In this document: positions 14,401 to 27,400 of the stretch, one piece after another | Position numbering within the stretch: position 1 is the stretch's first letter | Layout: each line of letters begins with the position of its first letter | From: Dermatemys mawii | Taxonomy: Eukaryota > Chordata > Testudines > Dermatemydidae | DNA length: 64,000 bases | Assembly (NCBI GenBank): GCA_007922305.1 | Contig: ML677374.1 | Coordinates: 9,052,094 to 9,116,093 of the forward strand | Reading direction: 5' to 3' | Program-made: the position numbers and the translations under genes | The notes under the pieces: generated by a model | The model's input: only the letters and a program-made list of their open reading frames with translations | Database searches by the model: none | What the model was told of the DNA's origin: nothing

Positions 14401-17400
14401 ATGACAAATAGAAGTGGGCAGGCACAAGGCATCAGCGAGATGACTGTGATTAGTGTCCTAAGACAGTGGGACCTAGAGGCGAAGGCACAGGACGGGGACT
14501 CAGGAGTTGGACCCAGTCTCCTAGTGAGGCCACTGGCCTAAACACTTCGTTCTAGCCAATGGGTCTTCAGGACAAGTGGAATTCAGTCTCAGAAGGGGGT
14601 TTCGACTCTCGCGTCTTTGGAAGAGGAGTTTATTATGGTGTATGATTTGTATTACAGTGCCCACTAGAGGCATGCCGTTGAGAACCAGAGTCCCGTTATG
14701 GCAGGCATAGCATGTGCCCACCGTGGAAGAGCTTACCATGAGCCCAGAGAGCTTACAGGCTAAATAGATAAGGTGGGGAAAGAAGCAGAGCGGCTTGCCC
14801 AAGTTCACGCAACAGATCAGGGCATAGAACTCAGGTCTCCTGACTGCCAGTGGTGTGCCCCTACCACTCAGTCTCCCTCCAGTGTAGCCTTATGCTTCTT
14901 AAGTAGGCTGGGCTGGAAACGGATACAGTGCATTTAATGAATGTCTGCCTTGGAGCACCTCTGTGTTAGCGCCTTGCCTGGACTGCTGCCGAGGTACTCC
15001 AAGAGAAGTGACTACGCCAGGCATTCCTGATACGTTGTTGCTGTACCCGTGCACTCAGGTAACTCATATATTTTTGCTTTCTTTTGGTTCTGATAGGTGT
15101 CAGTCACCGCCCGGGAAGATGTCCCTTCGTTTGGTCCTTCTCTTCCCAGCCCACCAGTATTTCAAAAAGTAAGGAGCGAAATCGAAAGCAGGGTTTTAAA
15201 AACCAATATCTACCCAAACTGTCTCAAAATGCACCTGTTTATCATGTAAAATATAGTGGGGTTGAGGTCAGAGCTAGACTAAAATGATAAGGCCAGATCC
15301 TCAGCTGGTATAGATCAATTAGTGAGCGAAACTATGCTGAGTTTTACTAGCTGATTTGGCTGATACAGATGCTGGCTCTAGGCAAATCTTTGACCTCTAA
15401 GGATCTGGGAAAAATCCTGAGTTGCAAAAATTATTTGGGAGCTTCTCAATCTAGTCCAAGCCAATTCATAATTTGGCACAATTCTCTGTACAGGAGATGC
15501 CATAGAGCAGAATTCTGCAGCTGTTGGAGGCTTAGGACAGAGAAAGTACCTTGGCAGAGCTGTCTGGAGCGGCTTGAGCCAATACCTTCCCATGCTGAAT
15601 GGTTCTAGTCATTGCTATTTAGCTTTCATTTTCATGAGGCATGAATACACCCCCAAATATTGTTTTAAAGAAAAAGCAATTAATTTAGATGTACTGCAGA
15701 TTTAATTTCCTAATTAAAGATGATCTATAATGTATCCCACACTATAGCAGTATCTGTGTGTACATAAAATCAGACATATATATTTAAAATCTGTTTTTAC
15801 ATGAGTATATATCCCATATTTATGGAAACTCTTAATATAGAGGGTGTGTTGGTGTGTGTGTATGTGTGTGTGTGTGTGTAACTAAATTGACAGTGAAATT
15901 AGTCCCTGTGTAGAAGATCAGCACAAGGCTTGGGATCCATGTAAGCCTTCAAAATAGGGCTTCAACTGGATTTGATTGCATGTATGGACCTTGTACTGAC
16001 TCCCTGCACAGTGCTGAAATTTACCCCAGCTGTGCATACTTTTGCAAATAAAATGAATGTATTGAGTCAAGAGGTGATGTACTTTGCACTCTTCCCTCTG
16101 AGTCTCGAATGAACTAATGCCCAGCATACTATTAATAATGCCTCACTTTTATATATCACTTTTACTCAGTAGATCGCAAAGTGCTTTACAAAGTAAATCA
16201 GTATCATAGTCCCCAGTTTCCAGCTGGGAAAACTGAGGCACAAAGAGGTAAAGTGACTTGCTCAAGGTCACTCAGGAGACCAGTGGCAGAGCCAAGAGCA
16301 GAATTCATGTCTCCTGAGGACTAACCCGGTGCTCTATCCACTAGGCAACATTACAGTGCTGAAAGTTTTTTCTTTCGTGAACTCCCTAAAGAAATTGTGT
16401 CTCTTCCTTTAAGAGGGTTGTTGTTCTTAGATACCTCCTCCCCACCTTGTCTTCACCCATGCTGGAAGGAATGCTCATTTGGTTAGGTCTCTGATCAAAT
16501 GCAGGAGAAAAAAGTAAAGCAGGATGGACCTTTGCAATGAATTTGTAATGTGTCGTTAATGCTGAGGTGTCCAGGATGTGACGTGTTGAGATGTACTTGC
16601 TGTCATGGAGGATTATGGACGGTTTAATTACCTGAGTATTAAAATGGTTTTGATTTACCAACCTCGCTTTACTTATCCCTTTCTAGAACACAGAATTCAA
16701 GGAGTTCCTGCTTACCAAACTCATCAATGCTGAAAATGCTTGCTGCAAATCTGACAAGTTTGCAAAGCTGGAGGTAAGGAGCGTAAATATATTTTCTCTC
16801 TCTTTCTCCTGCCTCTTCCCCTCTCTTTCCCCCACCACAGTCCTCTCTTTTGGGCCAGTCACAAAGACAGAGTAAGGCTAGAAGCAACTGGTGTGTGAAT
16901 GGGGGAAGTTCTTACCCATTCATCTTCCTGGGCTGCCATGTCCCCAGTGCAATTTCTCGGTCAAAATTTTCCTTAGGGAAGTAGAACCGCATCCCTTACC
17001 TAGTACCTCCTTAATTAAGGGACATTTTGAAAGTGACCCTCTACATAGGTGCAAACCACTGATGTGGGGGATGATGGGAACACGTCCTTCACAACTTTTT
17101 ACCTCTCTATGTGGTACAAGCCTCATATGTTCACAACCGGTCTGCCCTCCCTGCATCTTTTGTGTATGGCCGAGTGTGTCCCTCAGTTCTCCGCAGCCAT
17201 GGTATAACGAAGTGTGGGCCCCAATTTGGACCACATTGTCTGGGTGAAAATAGAAGCCATTTCTGCCTCCTCCAACAGGAAGGCAGAGGGGTTACATGCA
17301 GCGCTACTGTATTAATGACTGCGAATGTCCTCCAGAATGTCTGTGAATGTCCTCCAGAATCGATTTGACCTAGACTTTATTACTGAGCTGGGTCAGCACA

Positions 17401-20400
17401 TCAAGACAATCGATGGAAAAGCCATTGCTGTGTTTTGCTGTCTAGGCAGCTTGTCGTCACGTTCACAGTGCATTCTCAGCAATGAGATGCTGATTCCCTG
17501 CATGTCCTGGCCTGAGAAGATTGTTTCCACCCCCCGGAACCATTGTTGCATCCACGTTAACCTTGTTCCTCTGCACCAAGAGGCTGTCAAACCGATTCAC
17601 ACACCAGCAACTATGTTCCTTTTTATTCTTTCAGGACCGGACACGAGCTGCCTTGCTGGACAATCTCCATGATGAGCTCCATGCGCACACACAGACAATG
17701 CTAGGGCTGGGGCCAGAGGAAGATAAGCTTGAGAATGGAGGTCATGGAGGTTTCTTGGAATCATTTAAGGTAAAGAAAAGCCTCTTACCTACAACTGTAG
17801 ATAGCACGGGCTATGGCCCAGTGAGCCCCATAGTAATGAAAGATCAGAGAACCCAAGCTGATCCCAAGAGTGGCTTTTGGGAAGAGGGGTTTGGCTTCAA
17901 AGCAAGATCTGGGGATCAGGTAGAAGAGCTTTTTGCAAGAGGTCCCAATCCAGCAAAGTACTTTTAGAACATGCTTACCTTAAGACACCCACATAACTCA
18001 ATAATCAGAGAGGATGCATCTGACGAAGTGGGTATTAGCCCATGAAAGCTTATGCTTCAATATTTTTGTTAGTCTTTAAGGAGCCACAGGACTCTTTGTC
18101 ACGTCTACATAACTTAATGGAAGTCAATGCTCACATGCTTAAGGGTTTTGCTTGATCAGGGCCTGTATCAAGGAATCCCTCCTTCAGAGCATTTGATAAT
18201 TCCTTCACCTGCCGCTGTCTATTACTGTCCATGCCTTCTTGAAAGCATTCCAGTAGTGCTCGTGGTGAACACTCAGACTTCAGTGACAAATGCCCACCGT
18301 GACCTTATTAGCTGCAAGAGACATCTCGCAGACCTCCATGACTCCCAACTCTATCCTTGAGCTCTGGCATGTGTCAGTCCTTCCAACCCTTCTGCAAGGA
18401 TTGGAGCTGTCCCTTGGACAGTGGGCCCTGTCTCTTTTGCTGGATCCGAAAGATGGCCCTAAATCAGGTTAAACTCAGGCTGGTTATCCAAAAGTCCTTT
18501 CTCTGTTAGTTGGTCTCTGGGGAAATGCAGTAAGTCTTTCCAGGTGGCAGTCTGTGTTGGGATGGGGAAGGGTTTACAGTCTGGCTGTTTCCCTTAATCA
18601 CCACTCACTGTTTTGGGTTCCTGGAGGAGCTGTGGTTTCCCTCCCCCATGGAGTAGAACACACACGTATTTAAACCACTCCGTTAAAGCAATGGACCCCA
18701 AGGATACTGCCTGGGGTGGAAATATCTGTGTCACACTATTCAGTTTTGGAGTCAGAAGAGCCTGTGCAGATTATGAATGGGCTTGGATGGGAGCAAAAGT
18801 GGCACTAGCCATGTCTCTGTGTGCCTGTCTTGCCATCATGGTGGCACAGAGAATGCAGGTAGGCCTGGGAGGGTAGTGTATTGTATTTGTAGCAAAAAGC
18901 TGCCACGCAGGCACCCAAAGAAAGTGGGTGGTGCCAGATGGCTGAATCAGTAGGTCCCACAGTTGACCATCTGATTCCAGCCGTGGGCTGGGTTGTTCTA
19001 ATAAGACAGAGAGTCTCCCTCCAGCCCCCACCACATGTGCTATGGGGTATCGGGAAGATGGATGTTTTCCTGGTTGCTCTTCAGAAACACATGGCTTGCC
19101 GAACAGGGCTGATATCTGGAACATTTATTCATCTCCATCCTTGCTATGGCTCATGCCCTGCAGGCCACAACCCTGTTTCTAGCAGCTTCTGAGAGAGAGG
19201 AAAAGAAGAGAGGAAGATGAAAGCAAAACCGCATGCATGTATCCGACAAAGTGGGTATTAGTCCACGAAATCTCATGCTTCAGTATTTTTGTTAGTCTTT
19301 AAGGTGCCACAGGACTCTTTGTCGCTTCAGCAAAACCATATGTAGCTGCTCTAGGATGACCAGATTAAAAAGTGTGAAAAAATTGGGGTGGAGGTGGGGG
19401 GGGGGGGGAATAGGCCCCACAAAACCCCCCCCCCCCCCCCCCAGATATTGGGACTGTCCCTATACAATTGGAACATCTGGTCACCCTAAACTTCTCCCAG
19501 GCTAGTCTGTGATTTTCAAGCTGTTCAAACAGCTTTCCCTGCCTGAGGGTTTAGACTTTTAGGTGTGTTTCTTTACCCTGTTTATACTCAAAAATATTTA
19601 TTTTATTATTGGTAAGGCAAAGTAAGCAATATTGGCTACCAGAGACAACAGAATTATTGCACGTGACAGTGGTCCTTCCATTAGGACCACACCCAGAAAT
19701 TAAGACACACAAAATTAATGGACAGTTTTGAAGCTTTTGGCCACAACACTTCTGGGTGCTGGATTTTGATTTCATGCCATTTTACGCTGGCATAACTCCA
19801 CTGAAGTTACGCTGAAATCAGAGCCAGACTGGGTCTTATTTTCCCCATCTGTAATAATACTTCCTTGCCGATCGTCTAAGTGTAGGCGAGGTTTCATCAG
19901 ATAATAATTGTACTGTGTTTACATGTGAAGAGCTGTACAAGTGCTAGCCTTATTACTGATGCAGACTTCTGTAAGTCAAAAACGCACAGTAGCCCTGTAA
20001 TCCTGTTATCTGCCTCCCACCCAATTACTGTAGGCCCACTAAAACTTATTCAGACCATCACTAACCCTACACATTCATTAGACACAATGTTTATTTCAAG
20101 AGACTGTGAGCTAGTCATGGTACATGATATTTTTGCCTATAAGAACATGGACTGTATTGCTCTTTTGGCATTTCAGGGTCTCCCAATGCATGTGATGAAT
20201 TCAGCTGCCAGAGTAATGTTGCGTTTGCCTTTGGACAGCACTGCTGATCTGCCTGCTACCTTATTTCCTTCACAGTGTGTTTCCAGTGTAAATAGAAAAT
20301 GAGAGGAGAAATGGTCACTTAAGTGGTTTCGGGGGAGAGGGGAGGATGGAAAGAAATGACAAGTGTTCATTTGTCTCCTGTACCAGGCCTGCTGTCTGAC

Positions 20401-21414
20401 TACACAGCAGGGGCTGCAGCTGCCTCAGTTTGGTGGCTTCATTGATTTGGTGTCTCGGTGCTCTTAGCCCATCCCCACAAAGCCAATGTCCTGTCCTTCC
20501 TGACGTAAGCCAACTAATTCTTTCACACACGCTCCCCACCCCAACCTCCCCACTGGCAGAATTTCAGACAATTCCTTTGCTGGTGGAGGGGTCAGCTCTT
20601 CATGGCCAGGTGGTGTAGCTGAGGCGTAGGGATCCAAATGCGGAAAAGCATTTCTGTGGCTAACTCTTCTTGAAATGCACGGCAGTTAGGTGTGTTCATG
20701 TGATTCCAGTGGGAGTTAGGCACCTGAATGGCTTTGGTTTGTCCCTCTTCCCGAGTCTCCAGCTTTTGGGTCCACGTAGAGAAGCAGCCAGTCCCGCCCC
20801 AACAGTTCACATCACTCACCACCCCACAGAAGCGACTCCTTACCTGGGCTTTCTTGCCACCCCACCTTTCAGGCTGCACCGTTCCTAGCTCCCTCTCACC
20901 TGTGAACCCAGCGCAGGTCCTTCCCGGAGGCTGCTCACTTTCTCACTTGGCAGCCCACCAACAGCCTGCTGGTCTGTCCAGCTCCGACATCCCGCTGGTT
21001 GGCTTTCATGTCCTTGTCCCTGCCCAGCAGGCCCTGGGGTGGGTTCAGGCACAGAGAGGAAGCTGGGCACAGGGCAGAGCTGGACCTGGACCCTTGCTTG
21101 AAGGCCCAGATCACTGTGGAACGCCTTCCATTTCAGGACAAACCGAGCGACACGAGTGGCAGGTTAGACATGGGGATCTGGCCTGTTAGAATTAAAGTCG
21201 CATGTGTGAAAAATGCACCAGGCAGGTGTCAGATTTTTAACATGTAACATGTTTATTTCTAAGAATTGTGGGTTATACATATGCATGAGGTGACGTGGGC
21301 TCATTTTCAACTTGCTGCACAGAAAATTAGGCGTGGTAAACCATCGCCCAACTCAGAGAAGAATAGGCATTGTCAATGGATCTTTTTTTGTCAGGCCCCA
21401 CTCCTGCAAAGTAT

Positions 21415-21486
<72 letters not shown>

Positions 21487-24400
21487 TAGAGGAGTGAACC
21501 AACACATGAATATACTTTATCTGAATGTGCCCATCAGTTACAATAATTAATTTTATTTTCCAGTATTGTTTATATATATATATATATAAATATCTAGATT
21601 TAGTGTTATATATATATATATGTATATATGTATAAAAAAATACTACTTGAAAATAAAATTAAACTTAGTGTCTAGCTATCATCTATCTACACACACATAC
21701 ACCTCAATCATAAACCAAACACTGTGGGTTTTTGTTTTGATTGTGGGAAGTGAGGGGCACTGGGATGAATTCTCTTGGCACTGTACCAGCCTAGTCATTC
21801 TTTAGGCTGAGCTGACACCTACTGGTTTAAAAAAACCCAGTCGCAGCAGCCAGTCACGTCCTCTGGCATTAGCTGTGGTGACTGGGCACACAGCATCCTG
21901 GGGGTTATACTAGCTCGAGGTCAGTGGGGCTCAAACTTTTTGTATTGGTGACCCGTTTTTGGACACTAGGGTGACCAGACAGCAAGTGTGAAAAATCGGG
22001 ATACGGGTGGGGAGTAATAGGAGCCTGTGTAAGAAAAAGCCCCCAAAATTGGGACTGGCCCTATAAAATCGGGACATCTGATCACCCTATTGGACACCAG
22101 GCCGCTAAGCGTGACCCCCCCACTTAGGGGTCGGGCATGGAGGGGGGTGCTGGCGGCCCCCCTGGGGCAGGGGCCAGGCTTGGCCGGGGTCTGTGTGTGT
22201 TTCCTTCAGCCTTCCGGGGGGGGGGGGGGGGGGGCGGGGGGGGGGGGGGGGCCCCAGCAGCACCCCCCCCCCCCAAACACCAGGCTTGGGGAGGGGTGGT
22301 TCCAGCAGCCTCCCATCCCCCCAGCCCCCCCTTTGAGAACCAATGTTCTAGTTCAAAGTAATGGGCAGAGCGCAGCACATAGCGTAATAGTTTGTTTTCA
22401 CTGAGGCCCAAGGGCTGGGTGGGGTTTAATGGTATTTAAAAGTGTTACGGCTGCAGCTACGCACCTAGTGGGAATTCCAGGGACACCTCAGTGCCCAGCT
22501 CCTTGACCGGGCTTTGTTTCTGGTGCAGGTTCGGGGTGGGGAGAGTGTGGTCTAATTATTAGAGCAGGGCCTGGGAAGCAGGATTTCTGAGGCGGGGGGG
22601 GGGGGACTGTCCCTGTCAGGAGACAGGCAACCGCGACACACAGGTTTTATTTGGTGCTCTCCCGCACACTGCCGATGCGTGCCAGTCAGAGCCACATGTG
22701 AGCCACTGCTCTGCCCTCAGCCCATGAACTGTGGGCCTAAAACTCAGTAAGTGGAAAGCGTGGGTCATGGTTGCTGTATGGCTTGCAGATCGATGCGCTT
22801 TACTGGGCGCTAGGCAGCTAAGCGCAGTGCCCCATAGCTTAGTGTGGCCAACCGTTTCAGGCCGGCAAGCCCTTATTGCGAGGGGCTGCGACCCGCTGAA
22901 ATGGAGTAGCAACGTTAAAGTTAAACCAGTGTAGCCGCGTCCCAGCTCTATGGCCGGCGCTGGGTGTGTTTGGCGAGGGTGACATAGCCTGTTTGACGGG
23001 AGCGGGGATTGCGGGACGTGAGGGCGAGGTTTCTTTGCTTTCCAGTGTGCTACAATTCTCAGTGCCTTGCCGCTCTCCCGATGGCCTGTTGGGACCCCCC
23101 CCCCCGGTTGTGCACACGGGCCTACAGGAGACACGAGTGTTTCATGAACGTGCTTGTCCTGGTCTCGTTGTTGAGCACAGTGGTTTGAAAACTGGGGTGC
23201 GCGCACCCCTCGAGGCTGTGCGAGCCCCGACACCGCTGGCGAGCCCGCCCGGGAGGGCTATTTTCAGACCGCCGGAAGCGTCTGCTTTTTTGCGGTGGCA
23301 TTTCGGTGGACATACCCGCGCGTGGCAAGGGGCCGCCGGGGGGGGGGGGGGGGGTTTGAACCCCGCCCCCGGTCTAGCAGAACGTGGCTTGTGGGTGACC
23401 ATGTCCGTGATACTCCCGCGCCTGAAGGAGTGCTTTGGTTGGGTTTTTTTTGGGGCGGGGGCCAGAACCCCGTATGACATTTCAGGTGATTCACAAGCGC
23501 CAGCATGAGGCCCATGACCCCCGTCCCCCCCGCCCCCCGGTCTGTTTTGAGGACTTAGCTGGTGCAGCTACGGTGTGAATTTTAACCCTTTGTGAACCAT
23601 TCATTGCTGGACTCAGCCCTCAACATTGGCGATATGCGGGTCAATTTAATTGCACTTGTAGGGCATGTGGTGGTCTTGCTGCTTCAGCCTAGGCTGAGAG
23701 TCAGGTTCCTGGGGTGGAGCTCTCTGCTCACACATACAACACTGGGTTTCAGAAACTACTGATTCTGATTTTCTAAACGATGACAACAGCCTGTGGAGAT
23801 GCAAAGGGGAAGTTAGTGCAAGGAAATCGTTTTTCTGGCCTAATCACAAGGGCTTGGGCCCTGTTCTTGTTAATGTGCCTACAGAGAGCCATTCGAGTCC
23901 GCAGCCATTCAATGGAAACCATGGTGGGAAGTCAGAAGAAACATCACAGTGGAGGGATCCCGGGGAGCCTGAGTGGCGGAATCACCCACAACAGTGGTGA
24001 AATAACAAAGACGACCTTCTCGGTGAGTACAGCACAGCCACTGTGAGACAATCGCTCTTGAGCGCAAGCGGTGAGAAGCCACTGGACTGTGTAGTCTATC
24101 CTCCCTTTCCCACCCAGGGCTGTTCCCTGCAGCATATGGATGTATGACCTAGTGTGGATAAAGCCCTGGGGACTATCCCTAGCTCTGCCACTAACCTACT
24201 GTGTGACCTTGGACAAGTCACTTCACCATGCTGTGCCTTTGTTTATCCTCCCAGTCCCACCCTTTGTCCATCTCGTCTAATGAGACTGTAAACTCCTTGG
24301 AGCAGGGACTGTTACTTAATATCTGATTGTGTAGCACCTGCTACACTGGGATCCTGGGCTCAGGCAGGGCTTGTAGGTGTTGTGATCAGTTCTGGTTTAA

Positions 24401-27400
24401 CTCTCTCAAGTGACAGGGCTTTCTCCACACTCTTGGGGAGACTGTTCCAGAATCTTATAGACGTTGGTGCGGCTTTACAAATGTTAGGTGCCTAACTCCC
24501 AGGATAGTGTAATGATAATGGGAATAAGATACCTAACACACAGGTGCTTTAGTACCTCCCCTCCTCCCCCCAGGCACTTCTCTATATATTTAGCTGGCTA
24601 AATAACTTTGTCAGTTTGTCCCATCCTCACTAGGATTTTTTCTCCTTATTCAGAACTAATTTTCCTGTTCTGTCACCTGATTAGTCTTTGTTATACCACC
24701 TTGAACCACCTTAAACAACTCCTCTCCCTTCTATGTGCTTCAAAGCCTTTATCCTTGGGCTATCCTGTCCTCTTTCAATGTTTGGTGTCCAAACTACACA
24801 TCTACTGAAAAGTCTGTAGGCAGAAATAGTCCTAGAAAAGGTGTATTAATGAACATGAACTTCATTTGCAAGGCTGATATAAGACATTATGTGGCAATTT
24901 TCGATAGTTGCGCATAAGGATGAGACGAGCTCTGTGTGGCAGATTGAGATGCTTTGCGTGTTTTGGACCAAATTTTAGTCCGTTGCCTTTGGGGGAATTA
25001 TAACTTTCAGATGGTGTTCCCAGGTGTTTTTATCTGTGGGAGTGGCATTAAATATGTCGTAGATCGTCATGCTGAGGGAAAAATGCACACCTGAAAATAA
25101 GTGTCCAATTTCCATCTTGGCTATGGCTGGAGTAAGATCCTGGAGAGGAATATTTTTCTTTTATTTTAAATTGGAACATTTTGTTTTTCAGCCTCCTGTA
25201 GCTGCAGCAACAGCCAAGAACCAGTCAAGGAGTCCTATTAAGCGGCGGTCAGGGTTGTTCCCCCGCCTGCACACTGGATCAGAAAGCCAGTCAGAAAGCA
25301 GGACAAGATGGTAAGCCCTAAAGTGCAGCAGTAGTAATTGTTTTGTTTGAGGCCTTTTCTTGACTAGGAAAAGTGAACATGCTTGTTACCATGTAACCCC
25401 ACCATGACTTTGCCTTTAGCAGAAACACTTTTTAACTCCTGTTAGGTGATCAGGGCTGACCATAGGCTCACCTCATTGGTTGACCACATCAAGCTAAGTG
25501 TTCATCTTTGCCTGTACGAGGGGCAAAGTCATGGATGAAGTTGTGGTAGCTGACCAACGCTGGCTAACACAACGTCGTCCCTGACCTTTTCCCCTAGTCA
25601 AGGCGAGGTCTTAGATTGCAAGGGCTTCCTGCCTTCCCCGTGAACCTCCACACCTTGCTAGCCCTAAAAGGAAAGTTACTGCTGTTCACCTGGTTAAAGG
25701 TGAGATGTCAATGTTTGGCTAAAAGTAAAACAAGCAAAAACTTGCTCGAGAGAGATTCCAGAAGAGGAGGAAGTGACATGAATGCTACTGCTTAAAAAGG
25801 GTATTTAGGCTGTAAGTCTACACTGGTCTCTGTGCCAGAGTGAATGATATGACAAGCACTGTACACAGATGGGCTGAGAATAGAATGAATCCAAGCATGG
25901 GGCTGGCCTGATTAAAGCTAGGGTAGGGCTTTTTAATATGATTCTATTTGTACTATAGAAACAGAGACTCAGGTGGGTTGGATTTTGATCAGAACTTAAG
26001 CAAAGTTCAAGAGGATTTGGATCCAAGCTGCTGACTCAGCCCATTCTAGAAAGAAGATTCAGACACAAAGTTTAGGTTTGGATCTGAACTTCCCCAAAGT
26101 TTTTTGGGGGTGGTAACCTGGGGCCCCTGCCAGCAGACACCTCCTTCGAAGAGGAGACTCCTCCACCCTCCTTAACCATTCATCAGCTTGGTCAATACTA
26201 TAAAAACTATTGTTTGATGCTGGAGACTTTGCATACTTTTGTCCTTTTCTAAGCAAGATAGCAAACATCTCCTCTGCTACAAGTCAGGTACCAGCACCCT
26301 GGATCCCTTATAAGTGGGTTTCATGTCAGGCCCGGAGTCAGCAATTGTTGCTCTGATGGATTTACATTGGCCTAATAGGGAGCAGAATTTGGCCAACGTT
26401 CTTGTATAATCCGTCCAATCTGTTCTTTGCTCCTCAGTGAAAGTGTCTCAGGAACACAGAAGACACCAGACGGGGGACATTCTTCTCAAGACATGAAATC
26501 TGAAACCTCCTCTAACCCTAGCTCTCCTGAAATATGCCCCAACAAAGAAAGGTAAATAGAAAAGGCTGGAGTCGTTGAAGTATAGTTCTCCTTAATGCTG
26601 GAGTTCCTATCAATGCCGTTCAGTAAGGAGCCTACAGACTGGAGAGGTGTCAATGGACCACTTCACCTTTAGCCTACAGACAACCAAACGGGAGGAAAGT
26701 GAAGTTATTATATGACTCACTTACAGCAAACCTACCAGTGTATCTTTCTTTAAATAAGGTTTAATATTAAGAAAAAAAACAACGAAAGCAGGCATATCCC
26801 TTGCTTCTGTGACTGTATCTACAATTCTCTCATGTACCCTCTTACTAAAAACATAACCAATCACCAGTATTTTGCAAATATTGTCCAAAACACCACAGCA
26901 CTGCAATAAAAGCATTGTATTGTATAGGACTGTTACTGCAGAATAGCTAAAAGGTGAGGCTAGTAGGAATCTGTGGAAAACAGGATGGAAATAAATGGAA
27001 ATATTTAGTGTTCTGGTTAGCATTTAGGGAATTTGTTTCTGTTAGTCTTATACAGCAACCACTTAACTTCATGGGTTTTTTTAATGATTATGTATGGATT
27101 TAAAAACACTAGGCCAAACTAATCCCTGCTGTAATTCCATTGCAGTCAAGGAATTGAATCAAGGATAAACATATTCCACTAGCCTTCAGCATGAAGCTGT
27201 CTGTGCGGTAATCATCTGTTTTCTCCTTCTTCACTCGCTAGGCCGTTTATTAAATTGAAAGAGAATGGAAGATCAAACATCTCCCGCTCTTCATCAAGTA
27301 CCAGCAGCTTTGGCAGCACGGCAGGGGAGACCGAAACCTTGGAAGAATACGACAGCGTGGTAGGCACTGAAATACCACCACACTTGTGTATTGTAGGGCC

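Larger units (their letters stand above)
21922..22345. mobile_element. hAT-like element interrupted by a smaller MITE
   Basis: The left end CAGTGGGGCTCAAACTTTTT and the right end CTTTGAGAACCAATG are the inverted termini of the common 'CAGTGGTTCTCAAA' hAT repeat. Its body reads GTGACCC... and is very C/G rich. It is split by an element at 21967-22089. Confidence 0.6.
17770..23884 (+). other. RAP1GAP2 long intron (6.1 kb), repeat- and GC-rich in its second half
   Basis: It contains two SINE-like pieces, hAT MITEs at 19352 and 21967, a dinucleotide cluster at 21415-21625 and a GC-rich block with G-runs at 22.1-23.5 kb. Long reading frames in the GC-rich block come from low-complexity sequence and have no homology I recognise. 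Confidence 0.6.

Noticed and set aside
22090..22411. Pro/Gly-rich reading frames on both strands at the G-run
   Set aside because: They are produced by homopolymer G and C tracts inside a hAT-type repeat, with no splice context.
22616..23508. Long open frames (180-205 codons) in the GC-rich intron
   Set aside because: GC-rich sequence has few stop codons. The translations are low-complexity with no recognisable domain, and overlapping frames exist on both strands.
22100..23530. CpG-island promoter for an alternative RAP1GAP2 transcript
   Set aside because: The GC richness comes largely from repeat-derived G/C tracts. No start codon with an in-phase donor to the exon at 23885 could be supported.
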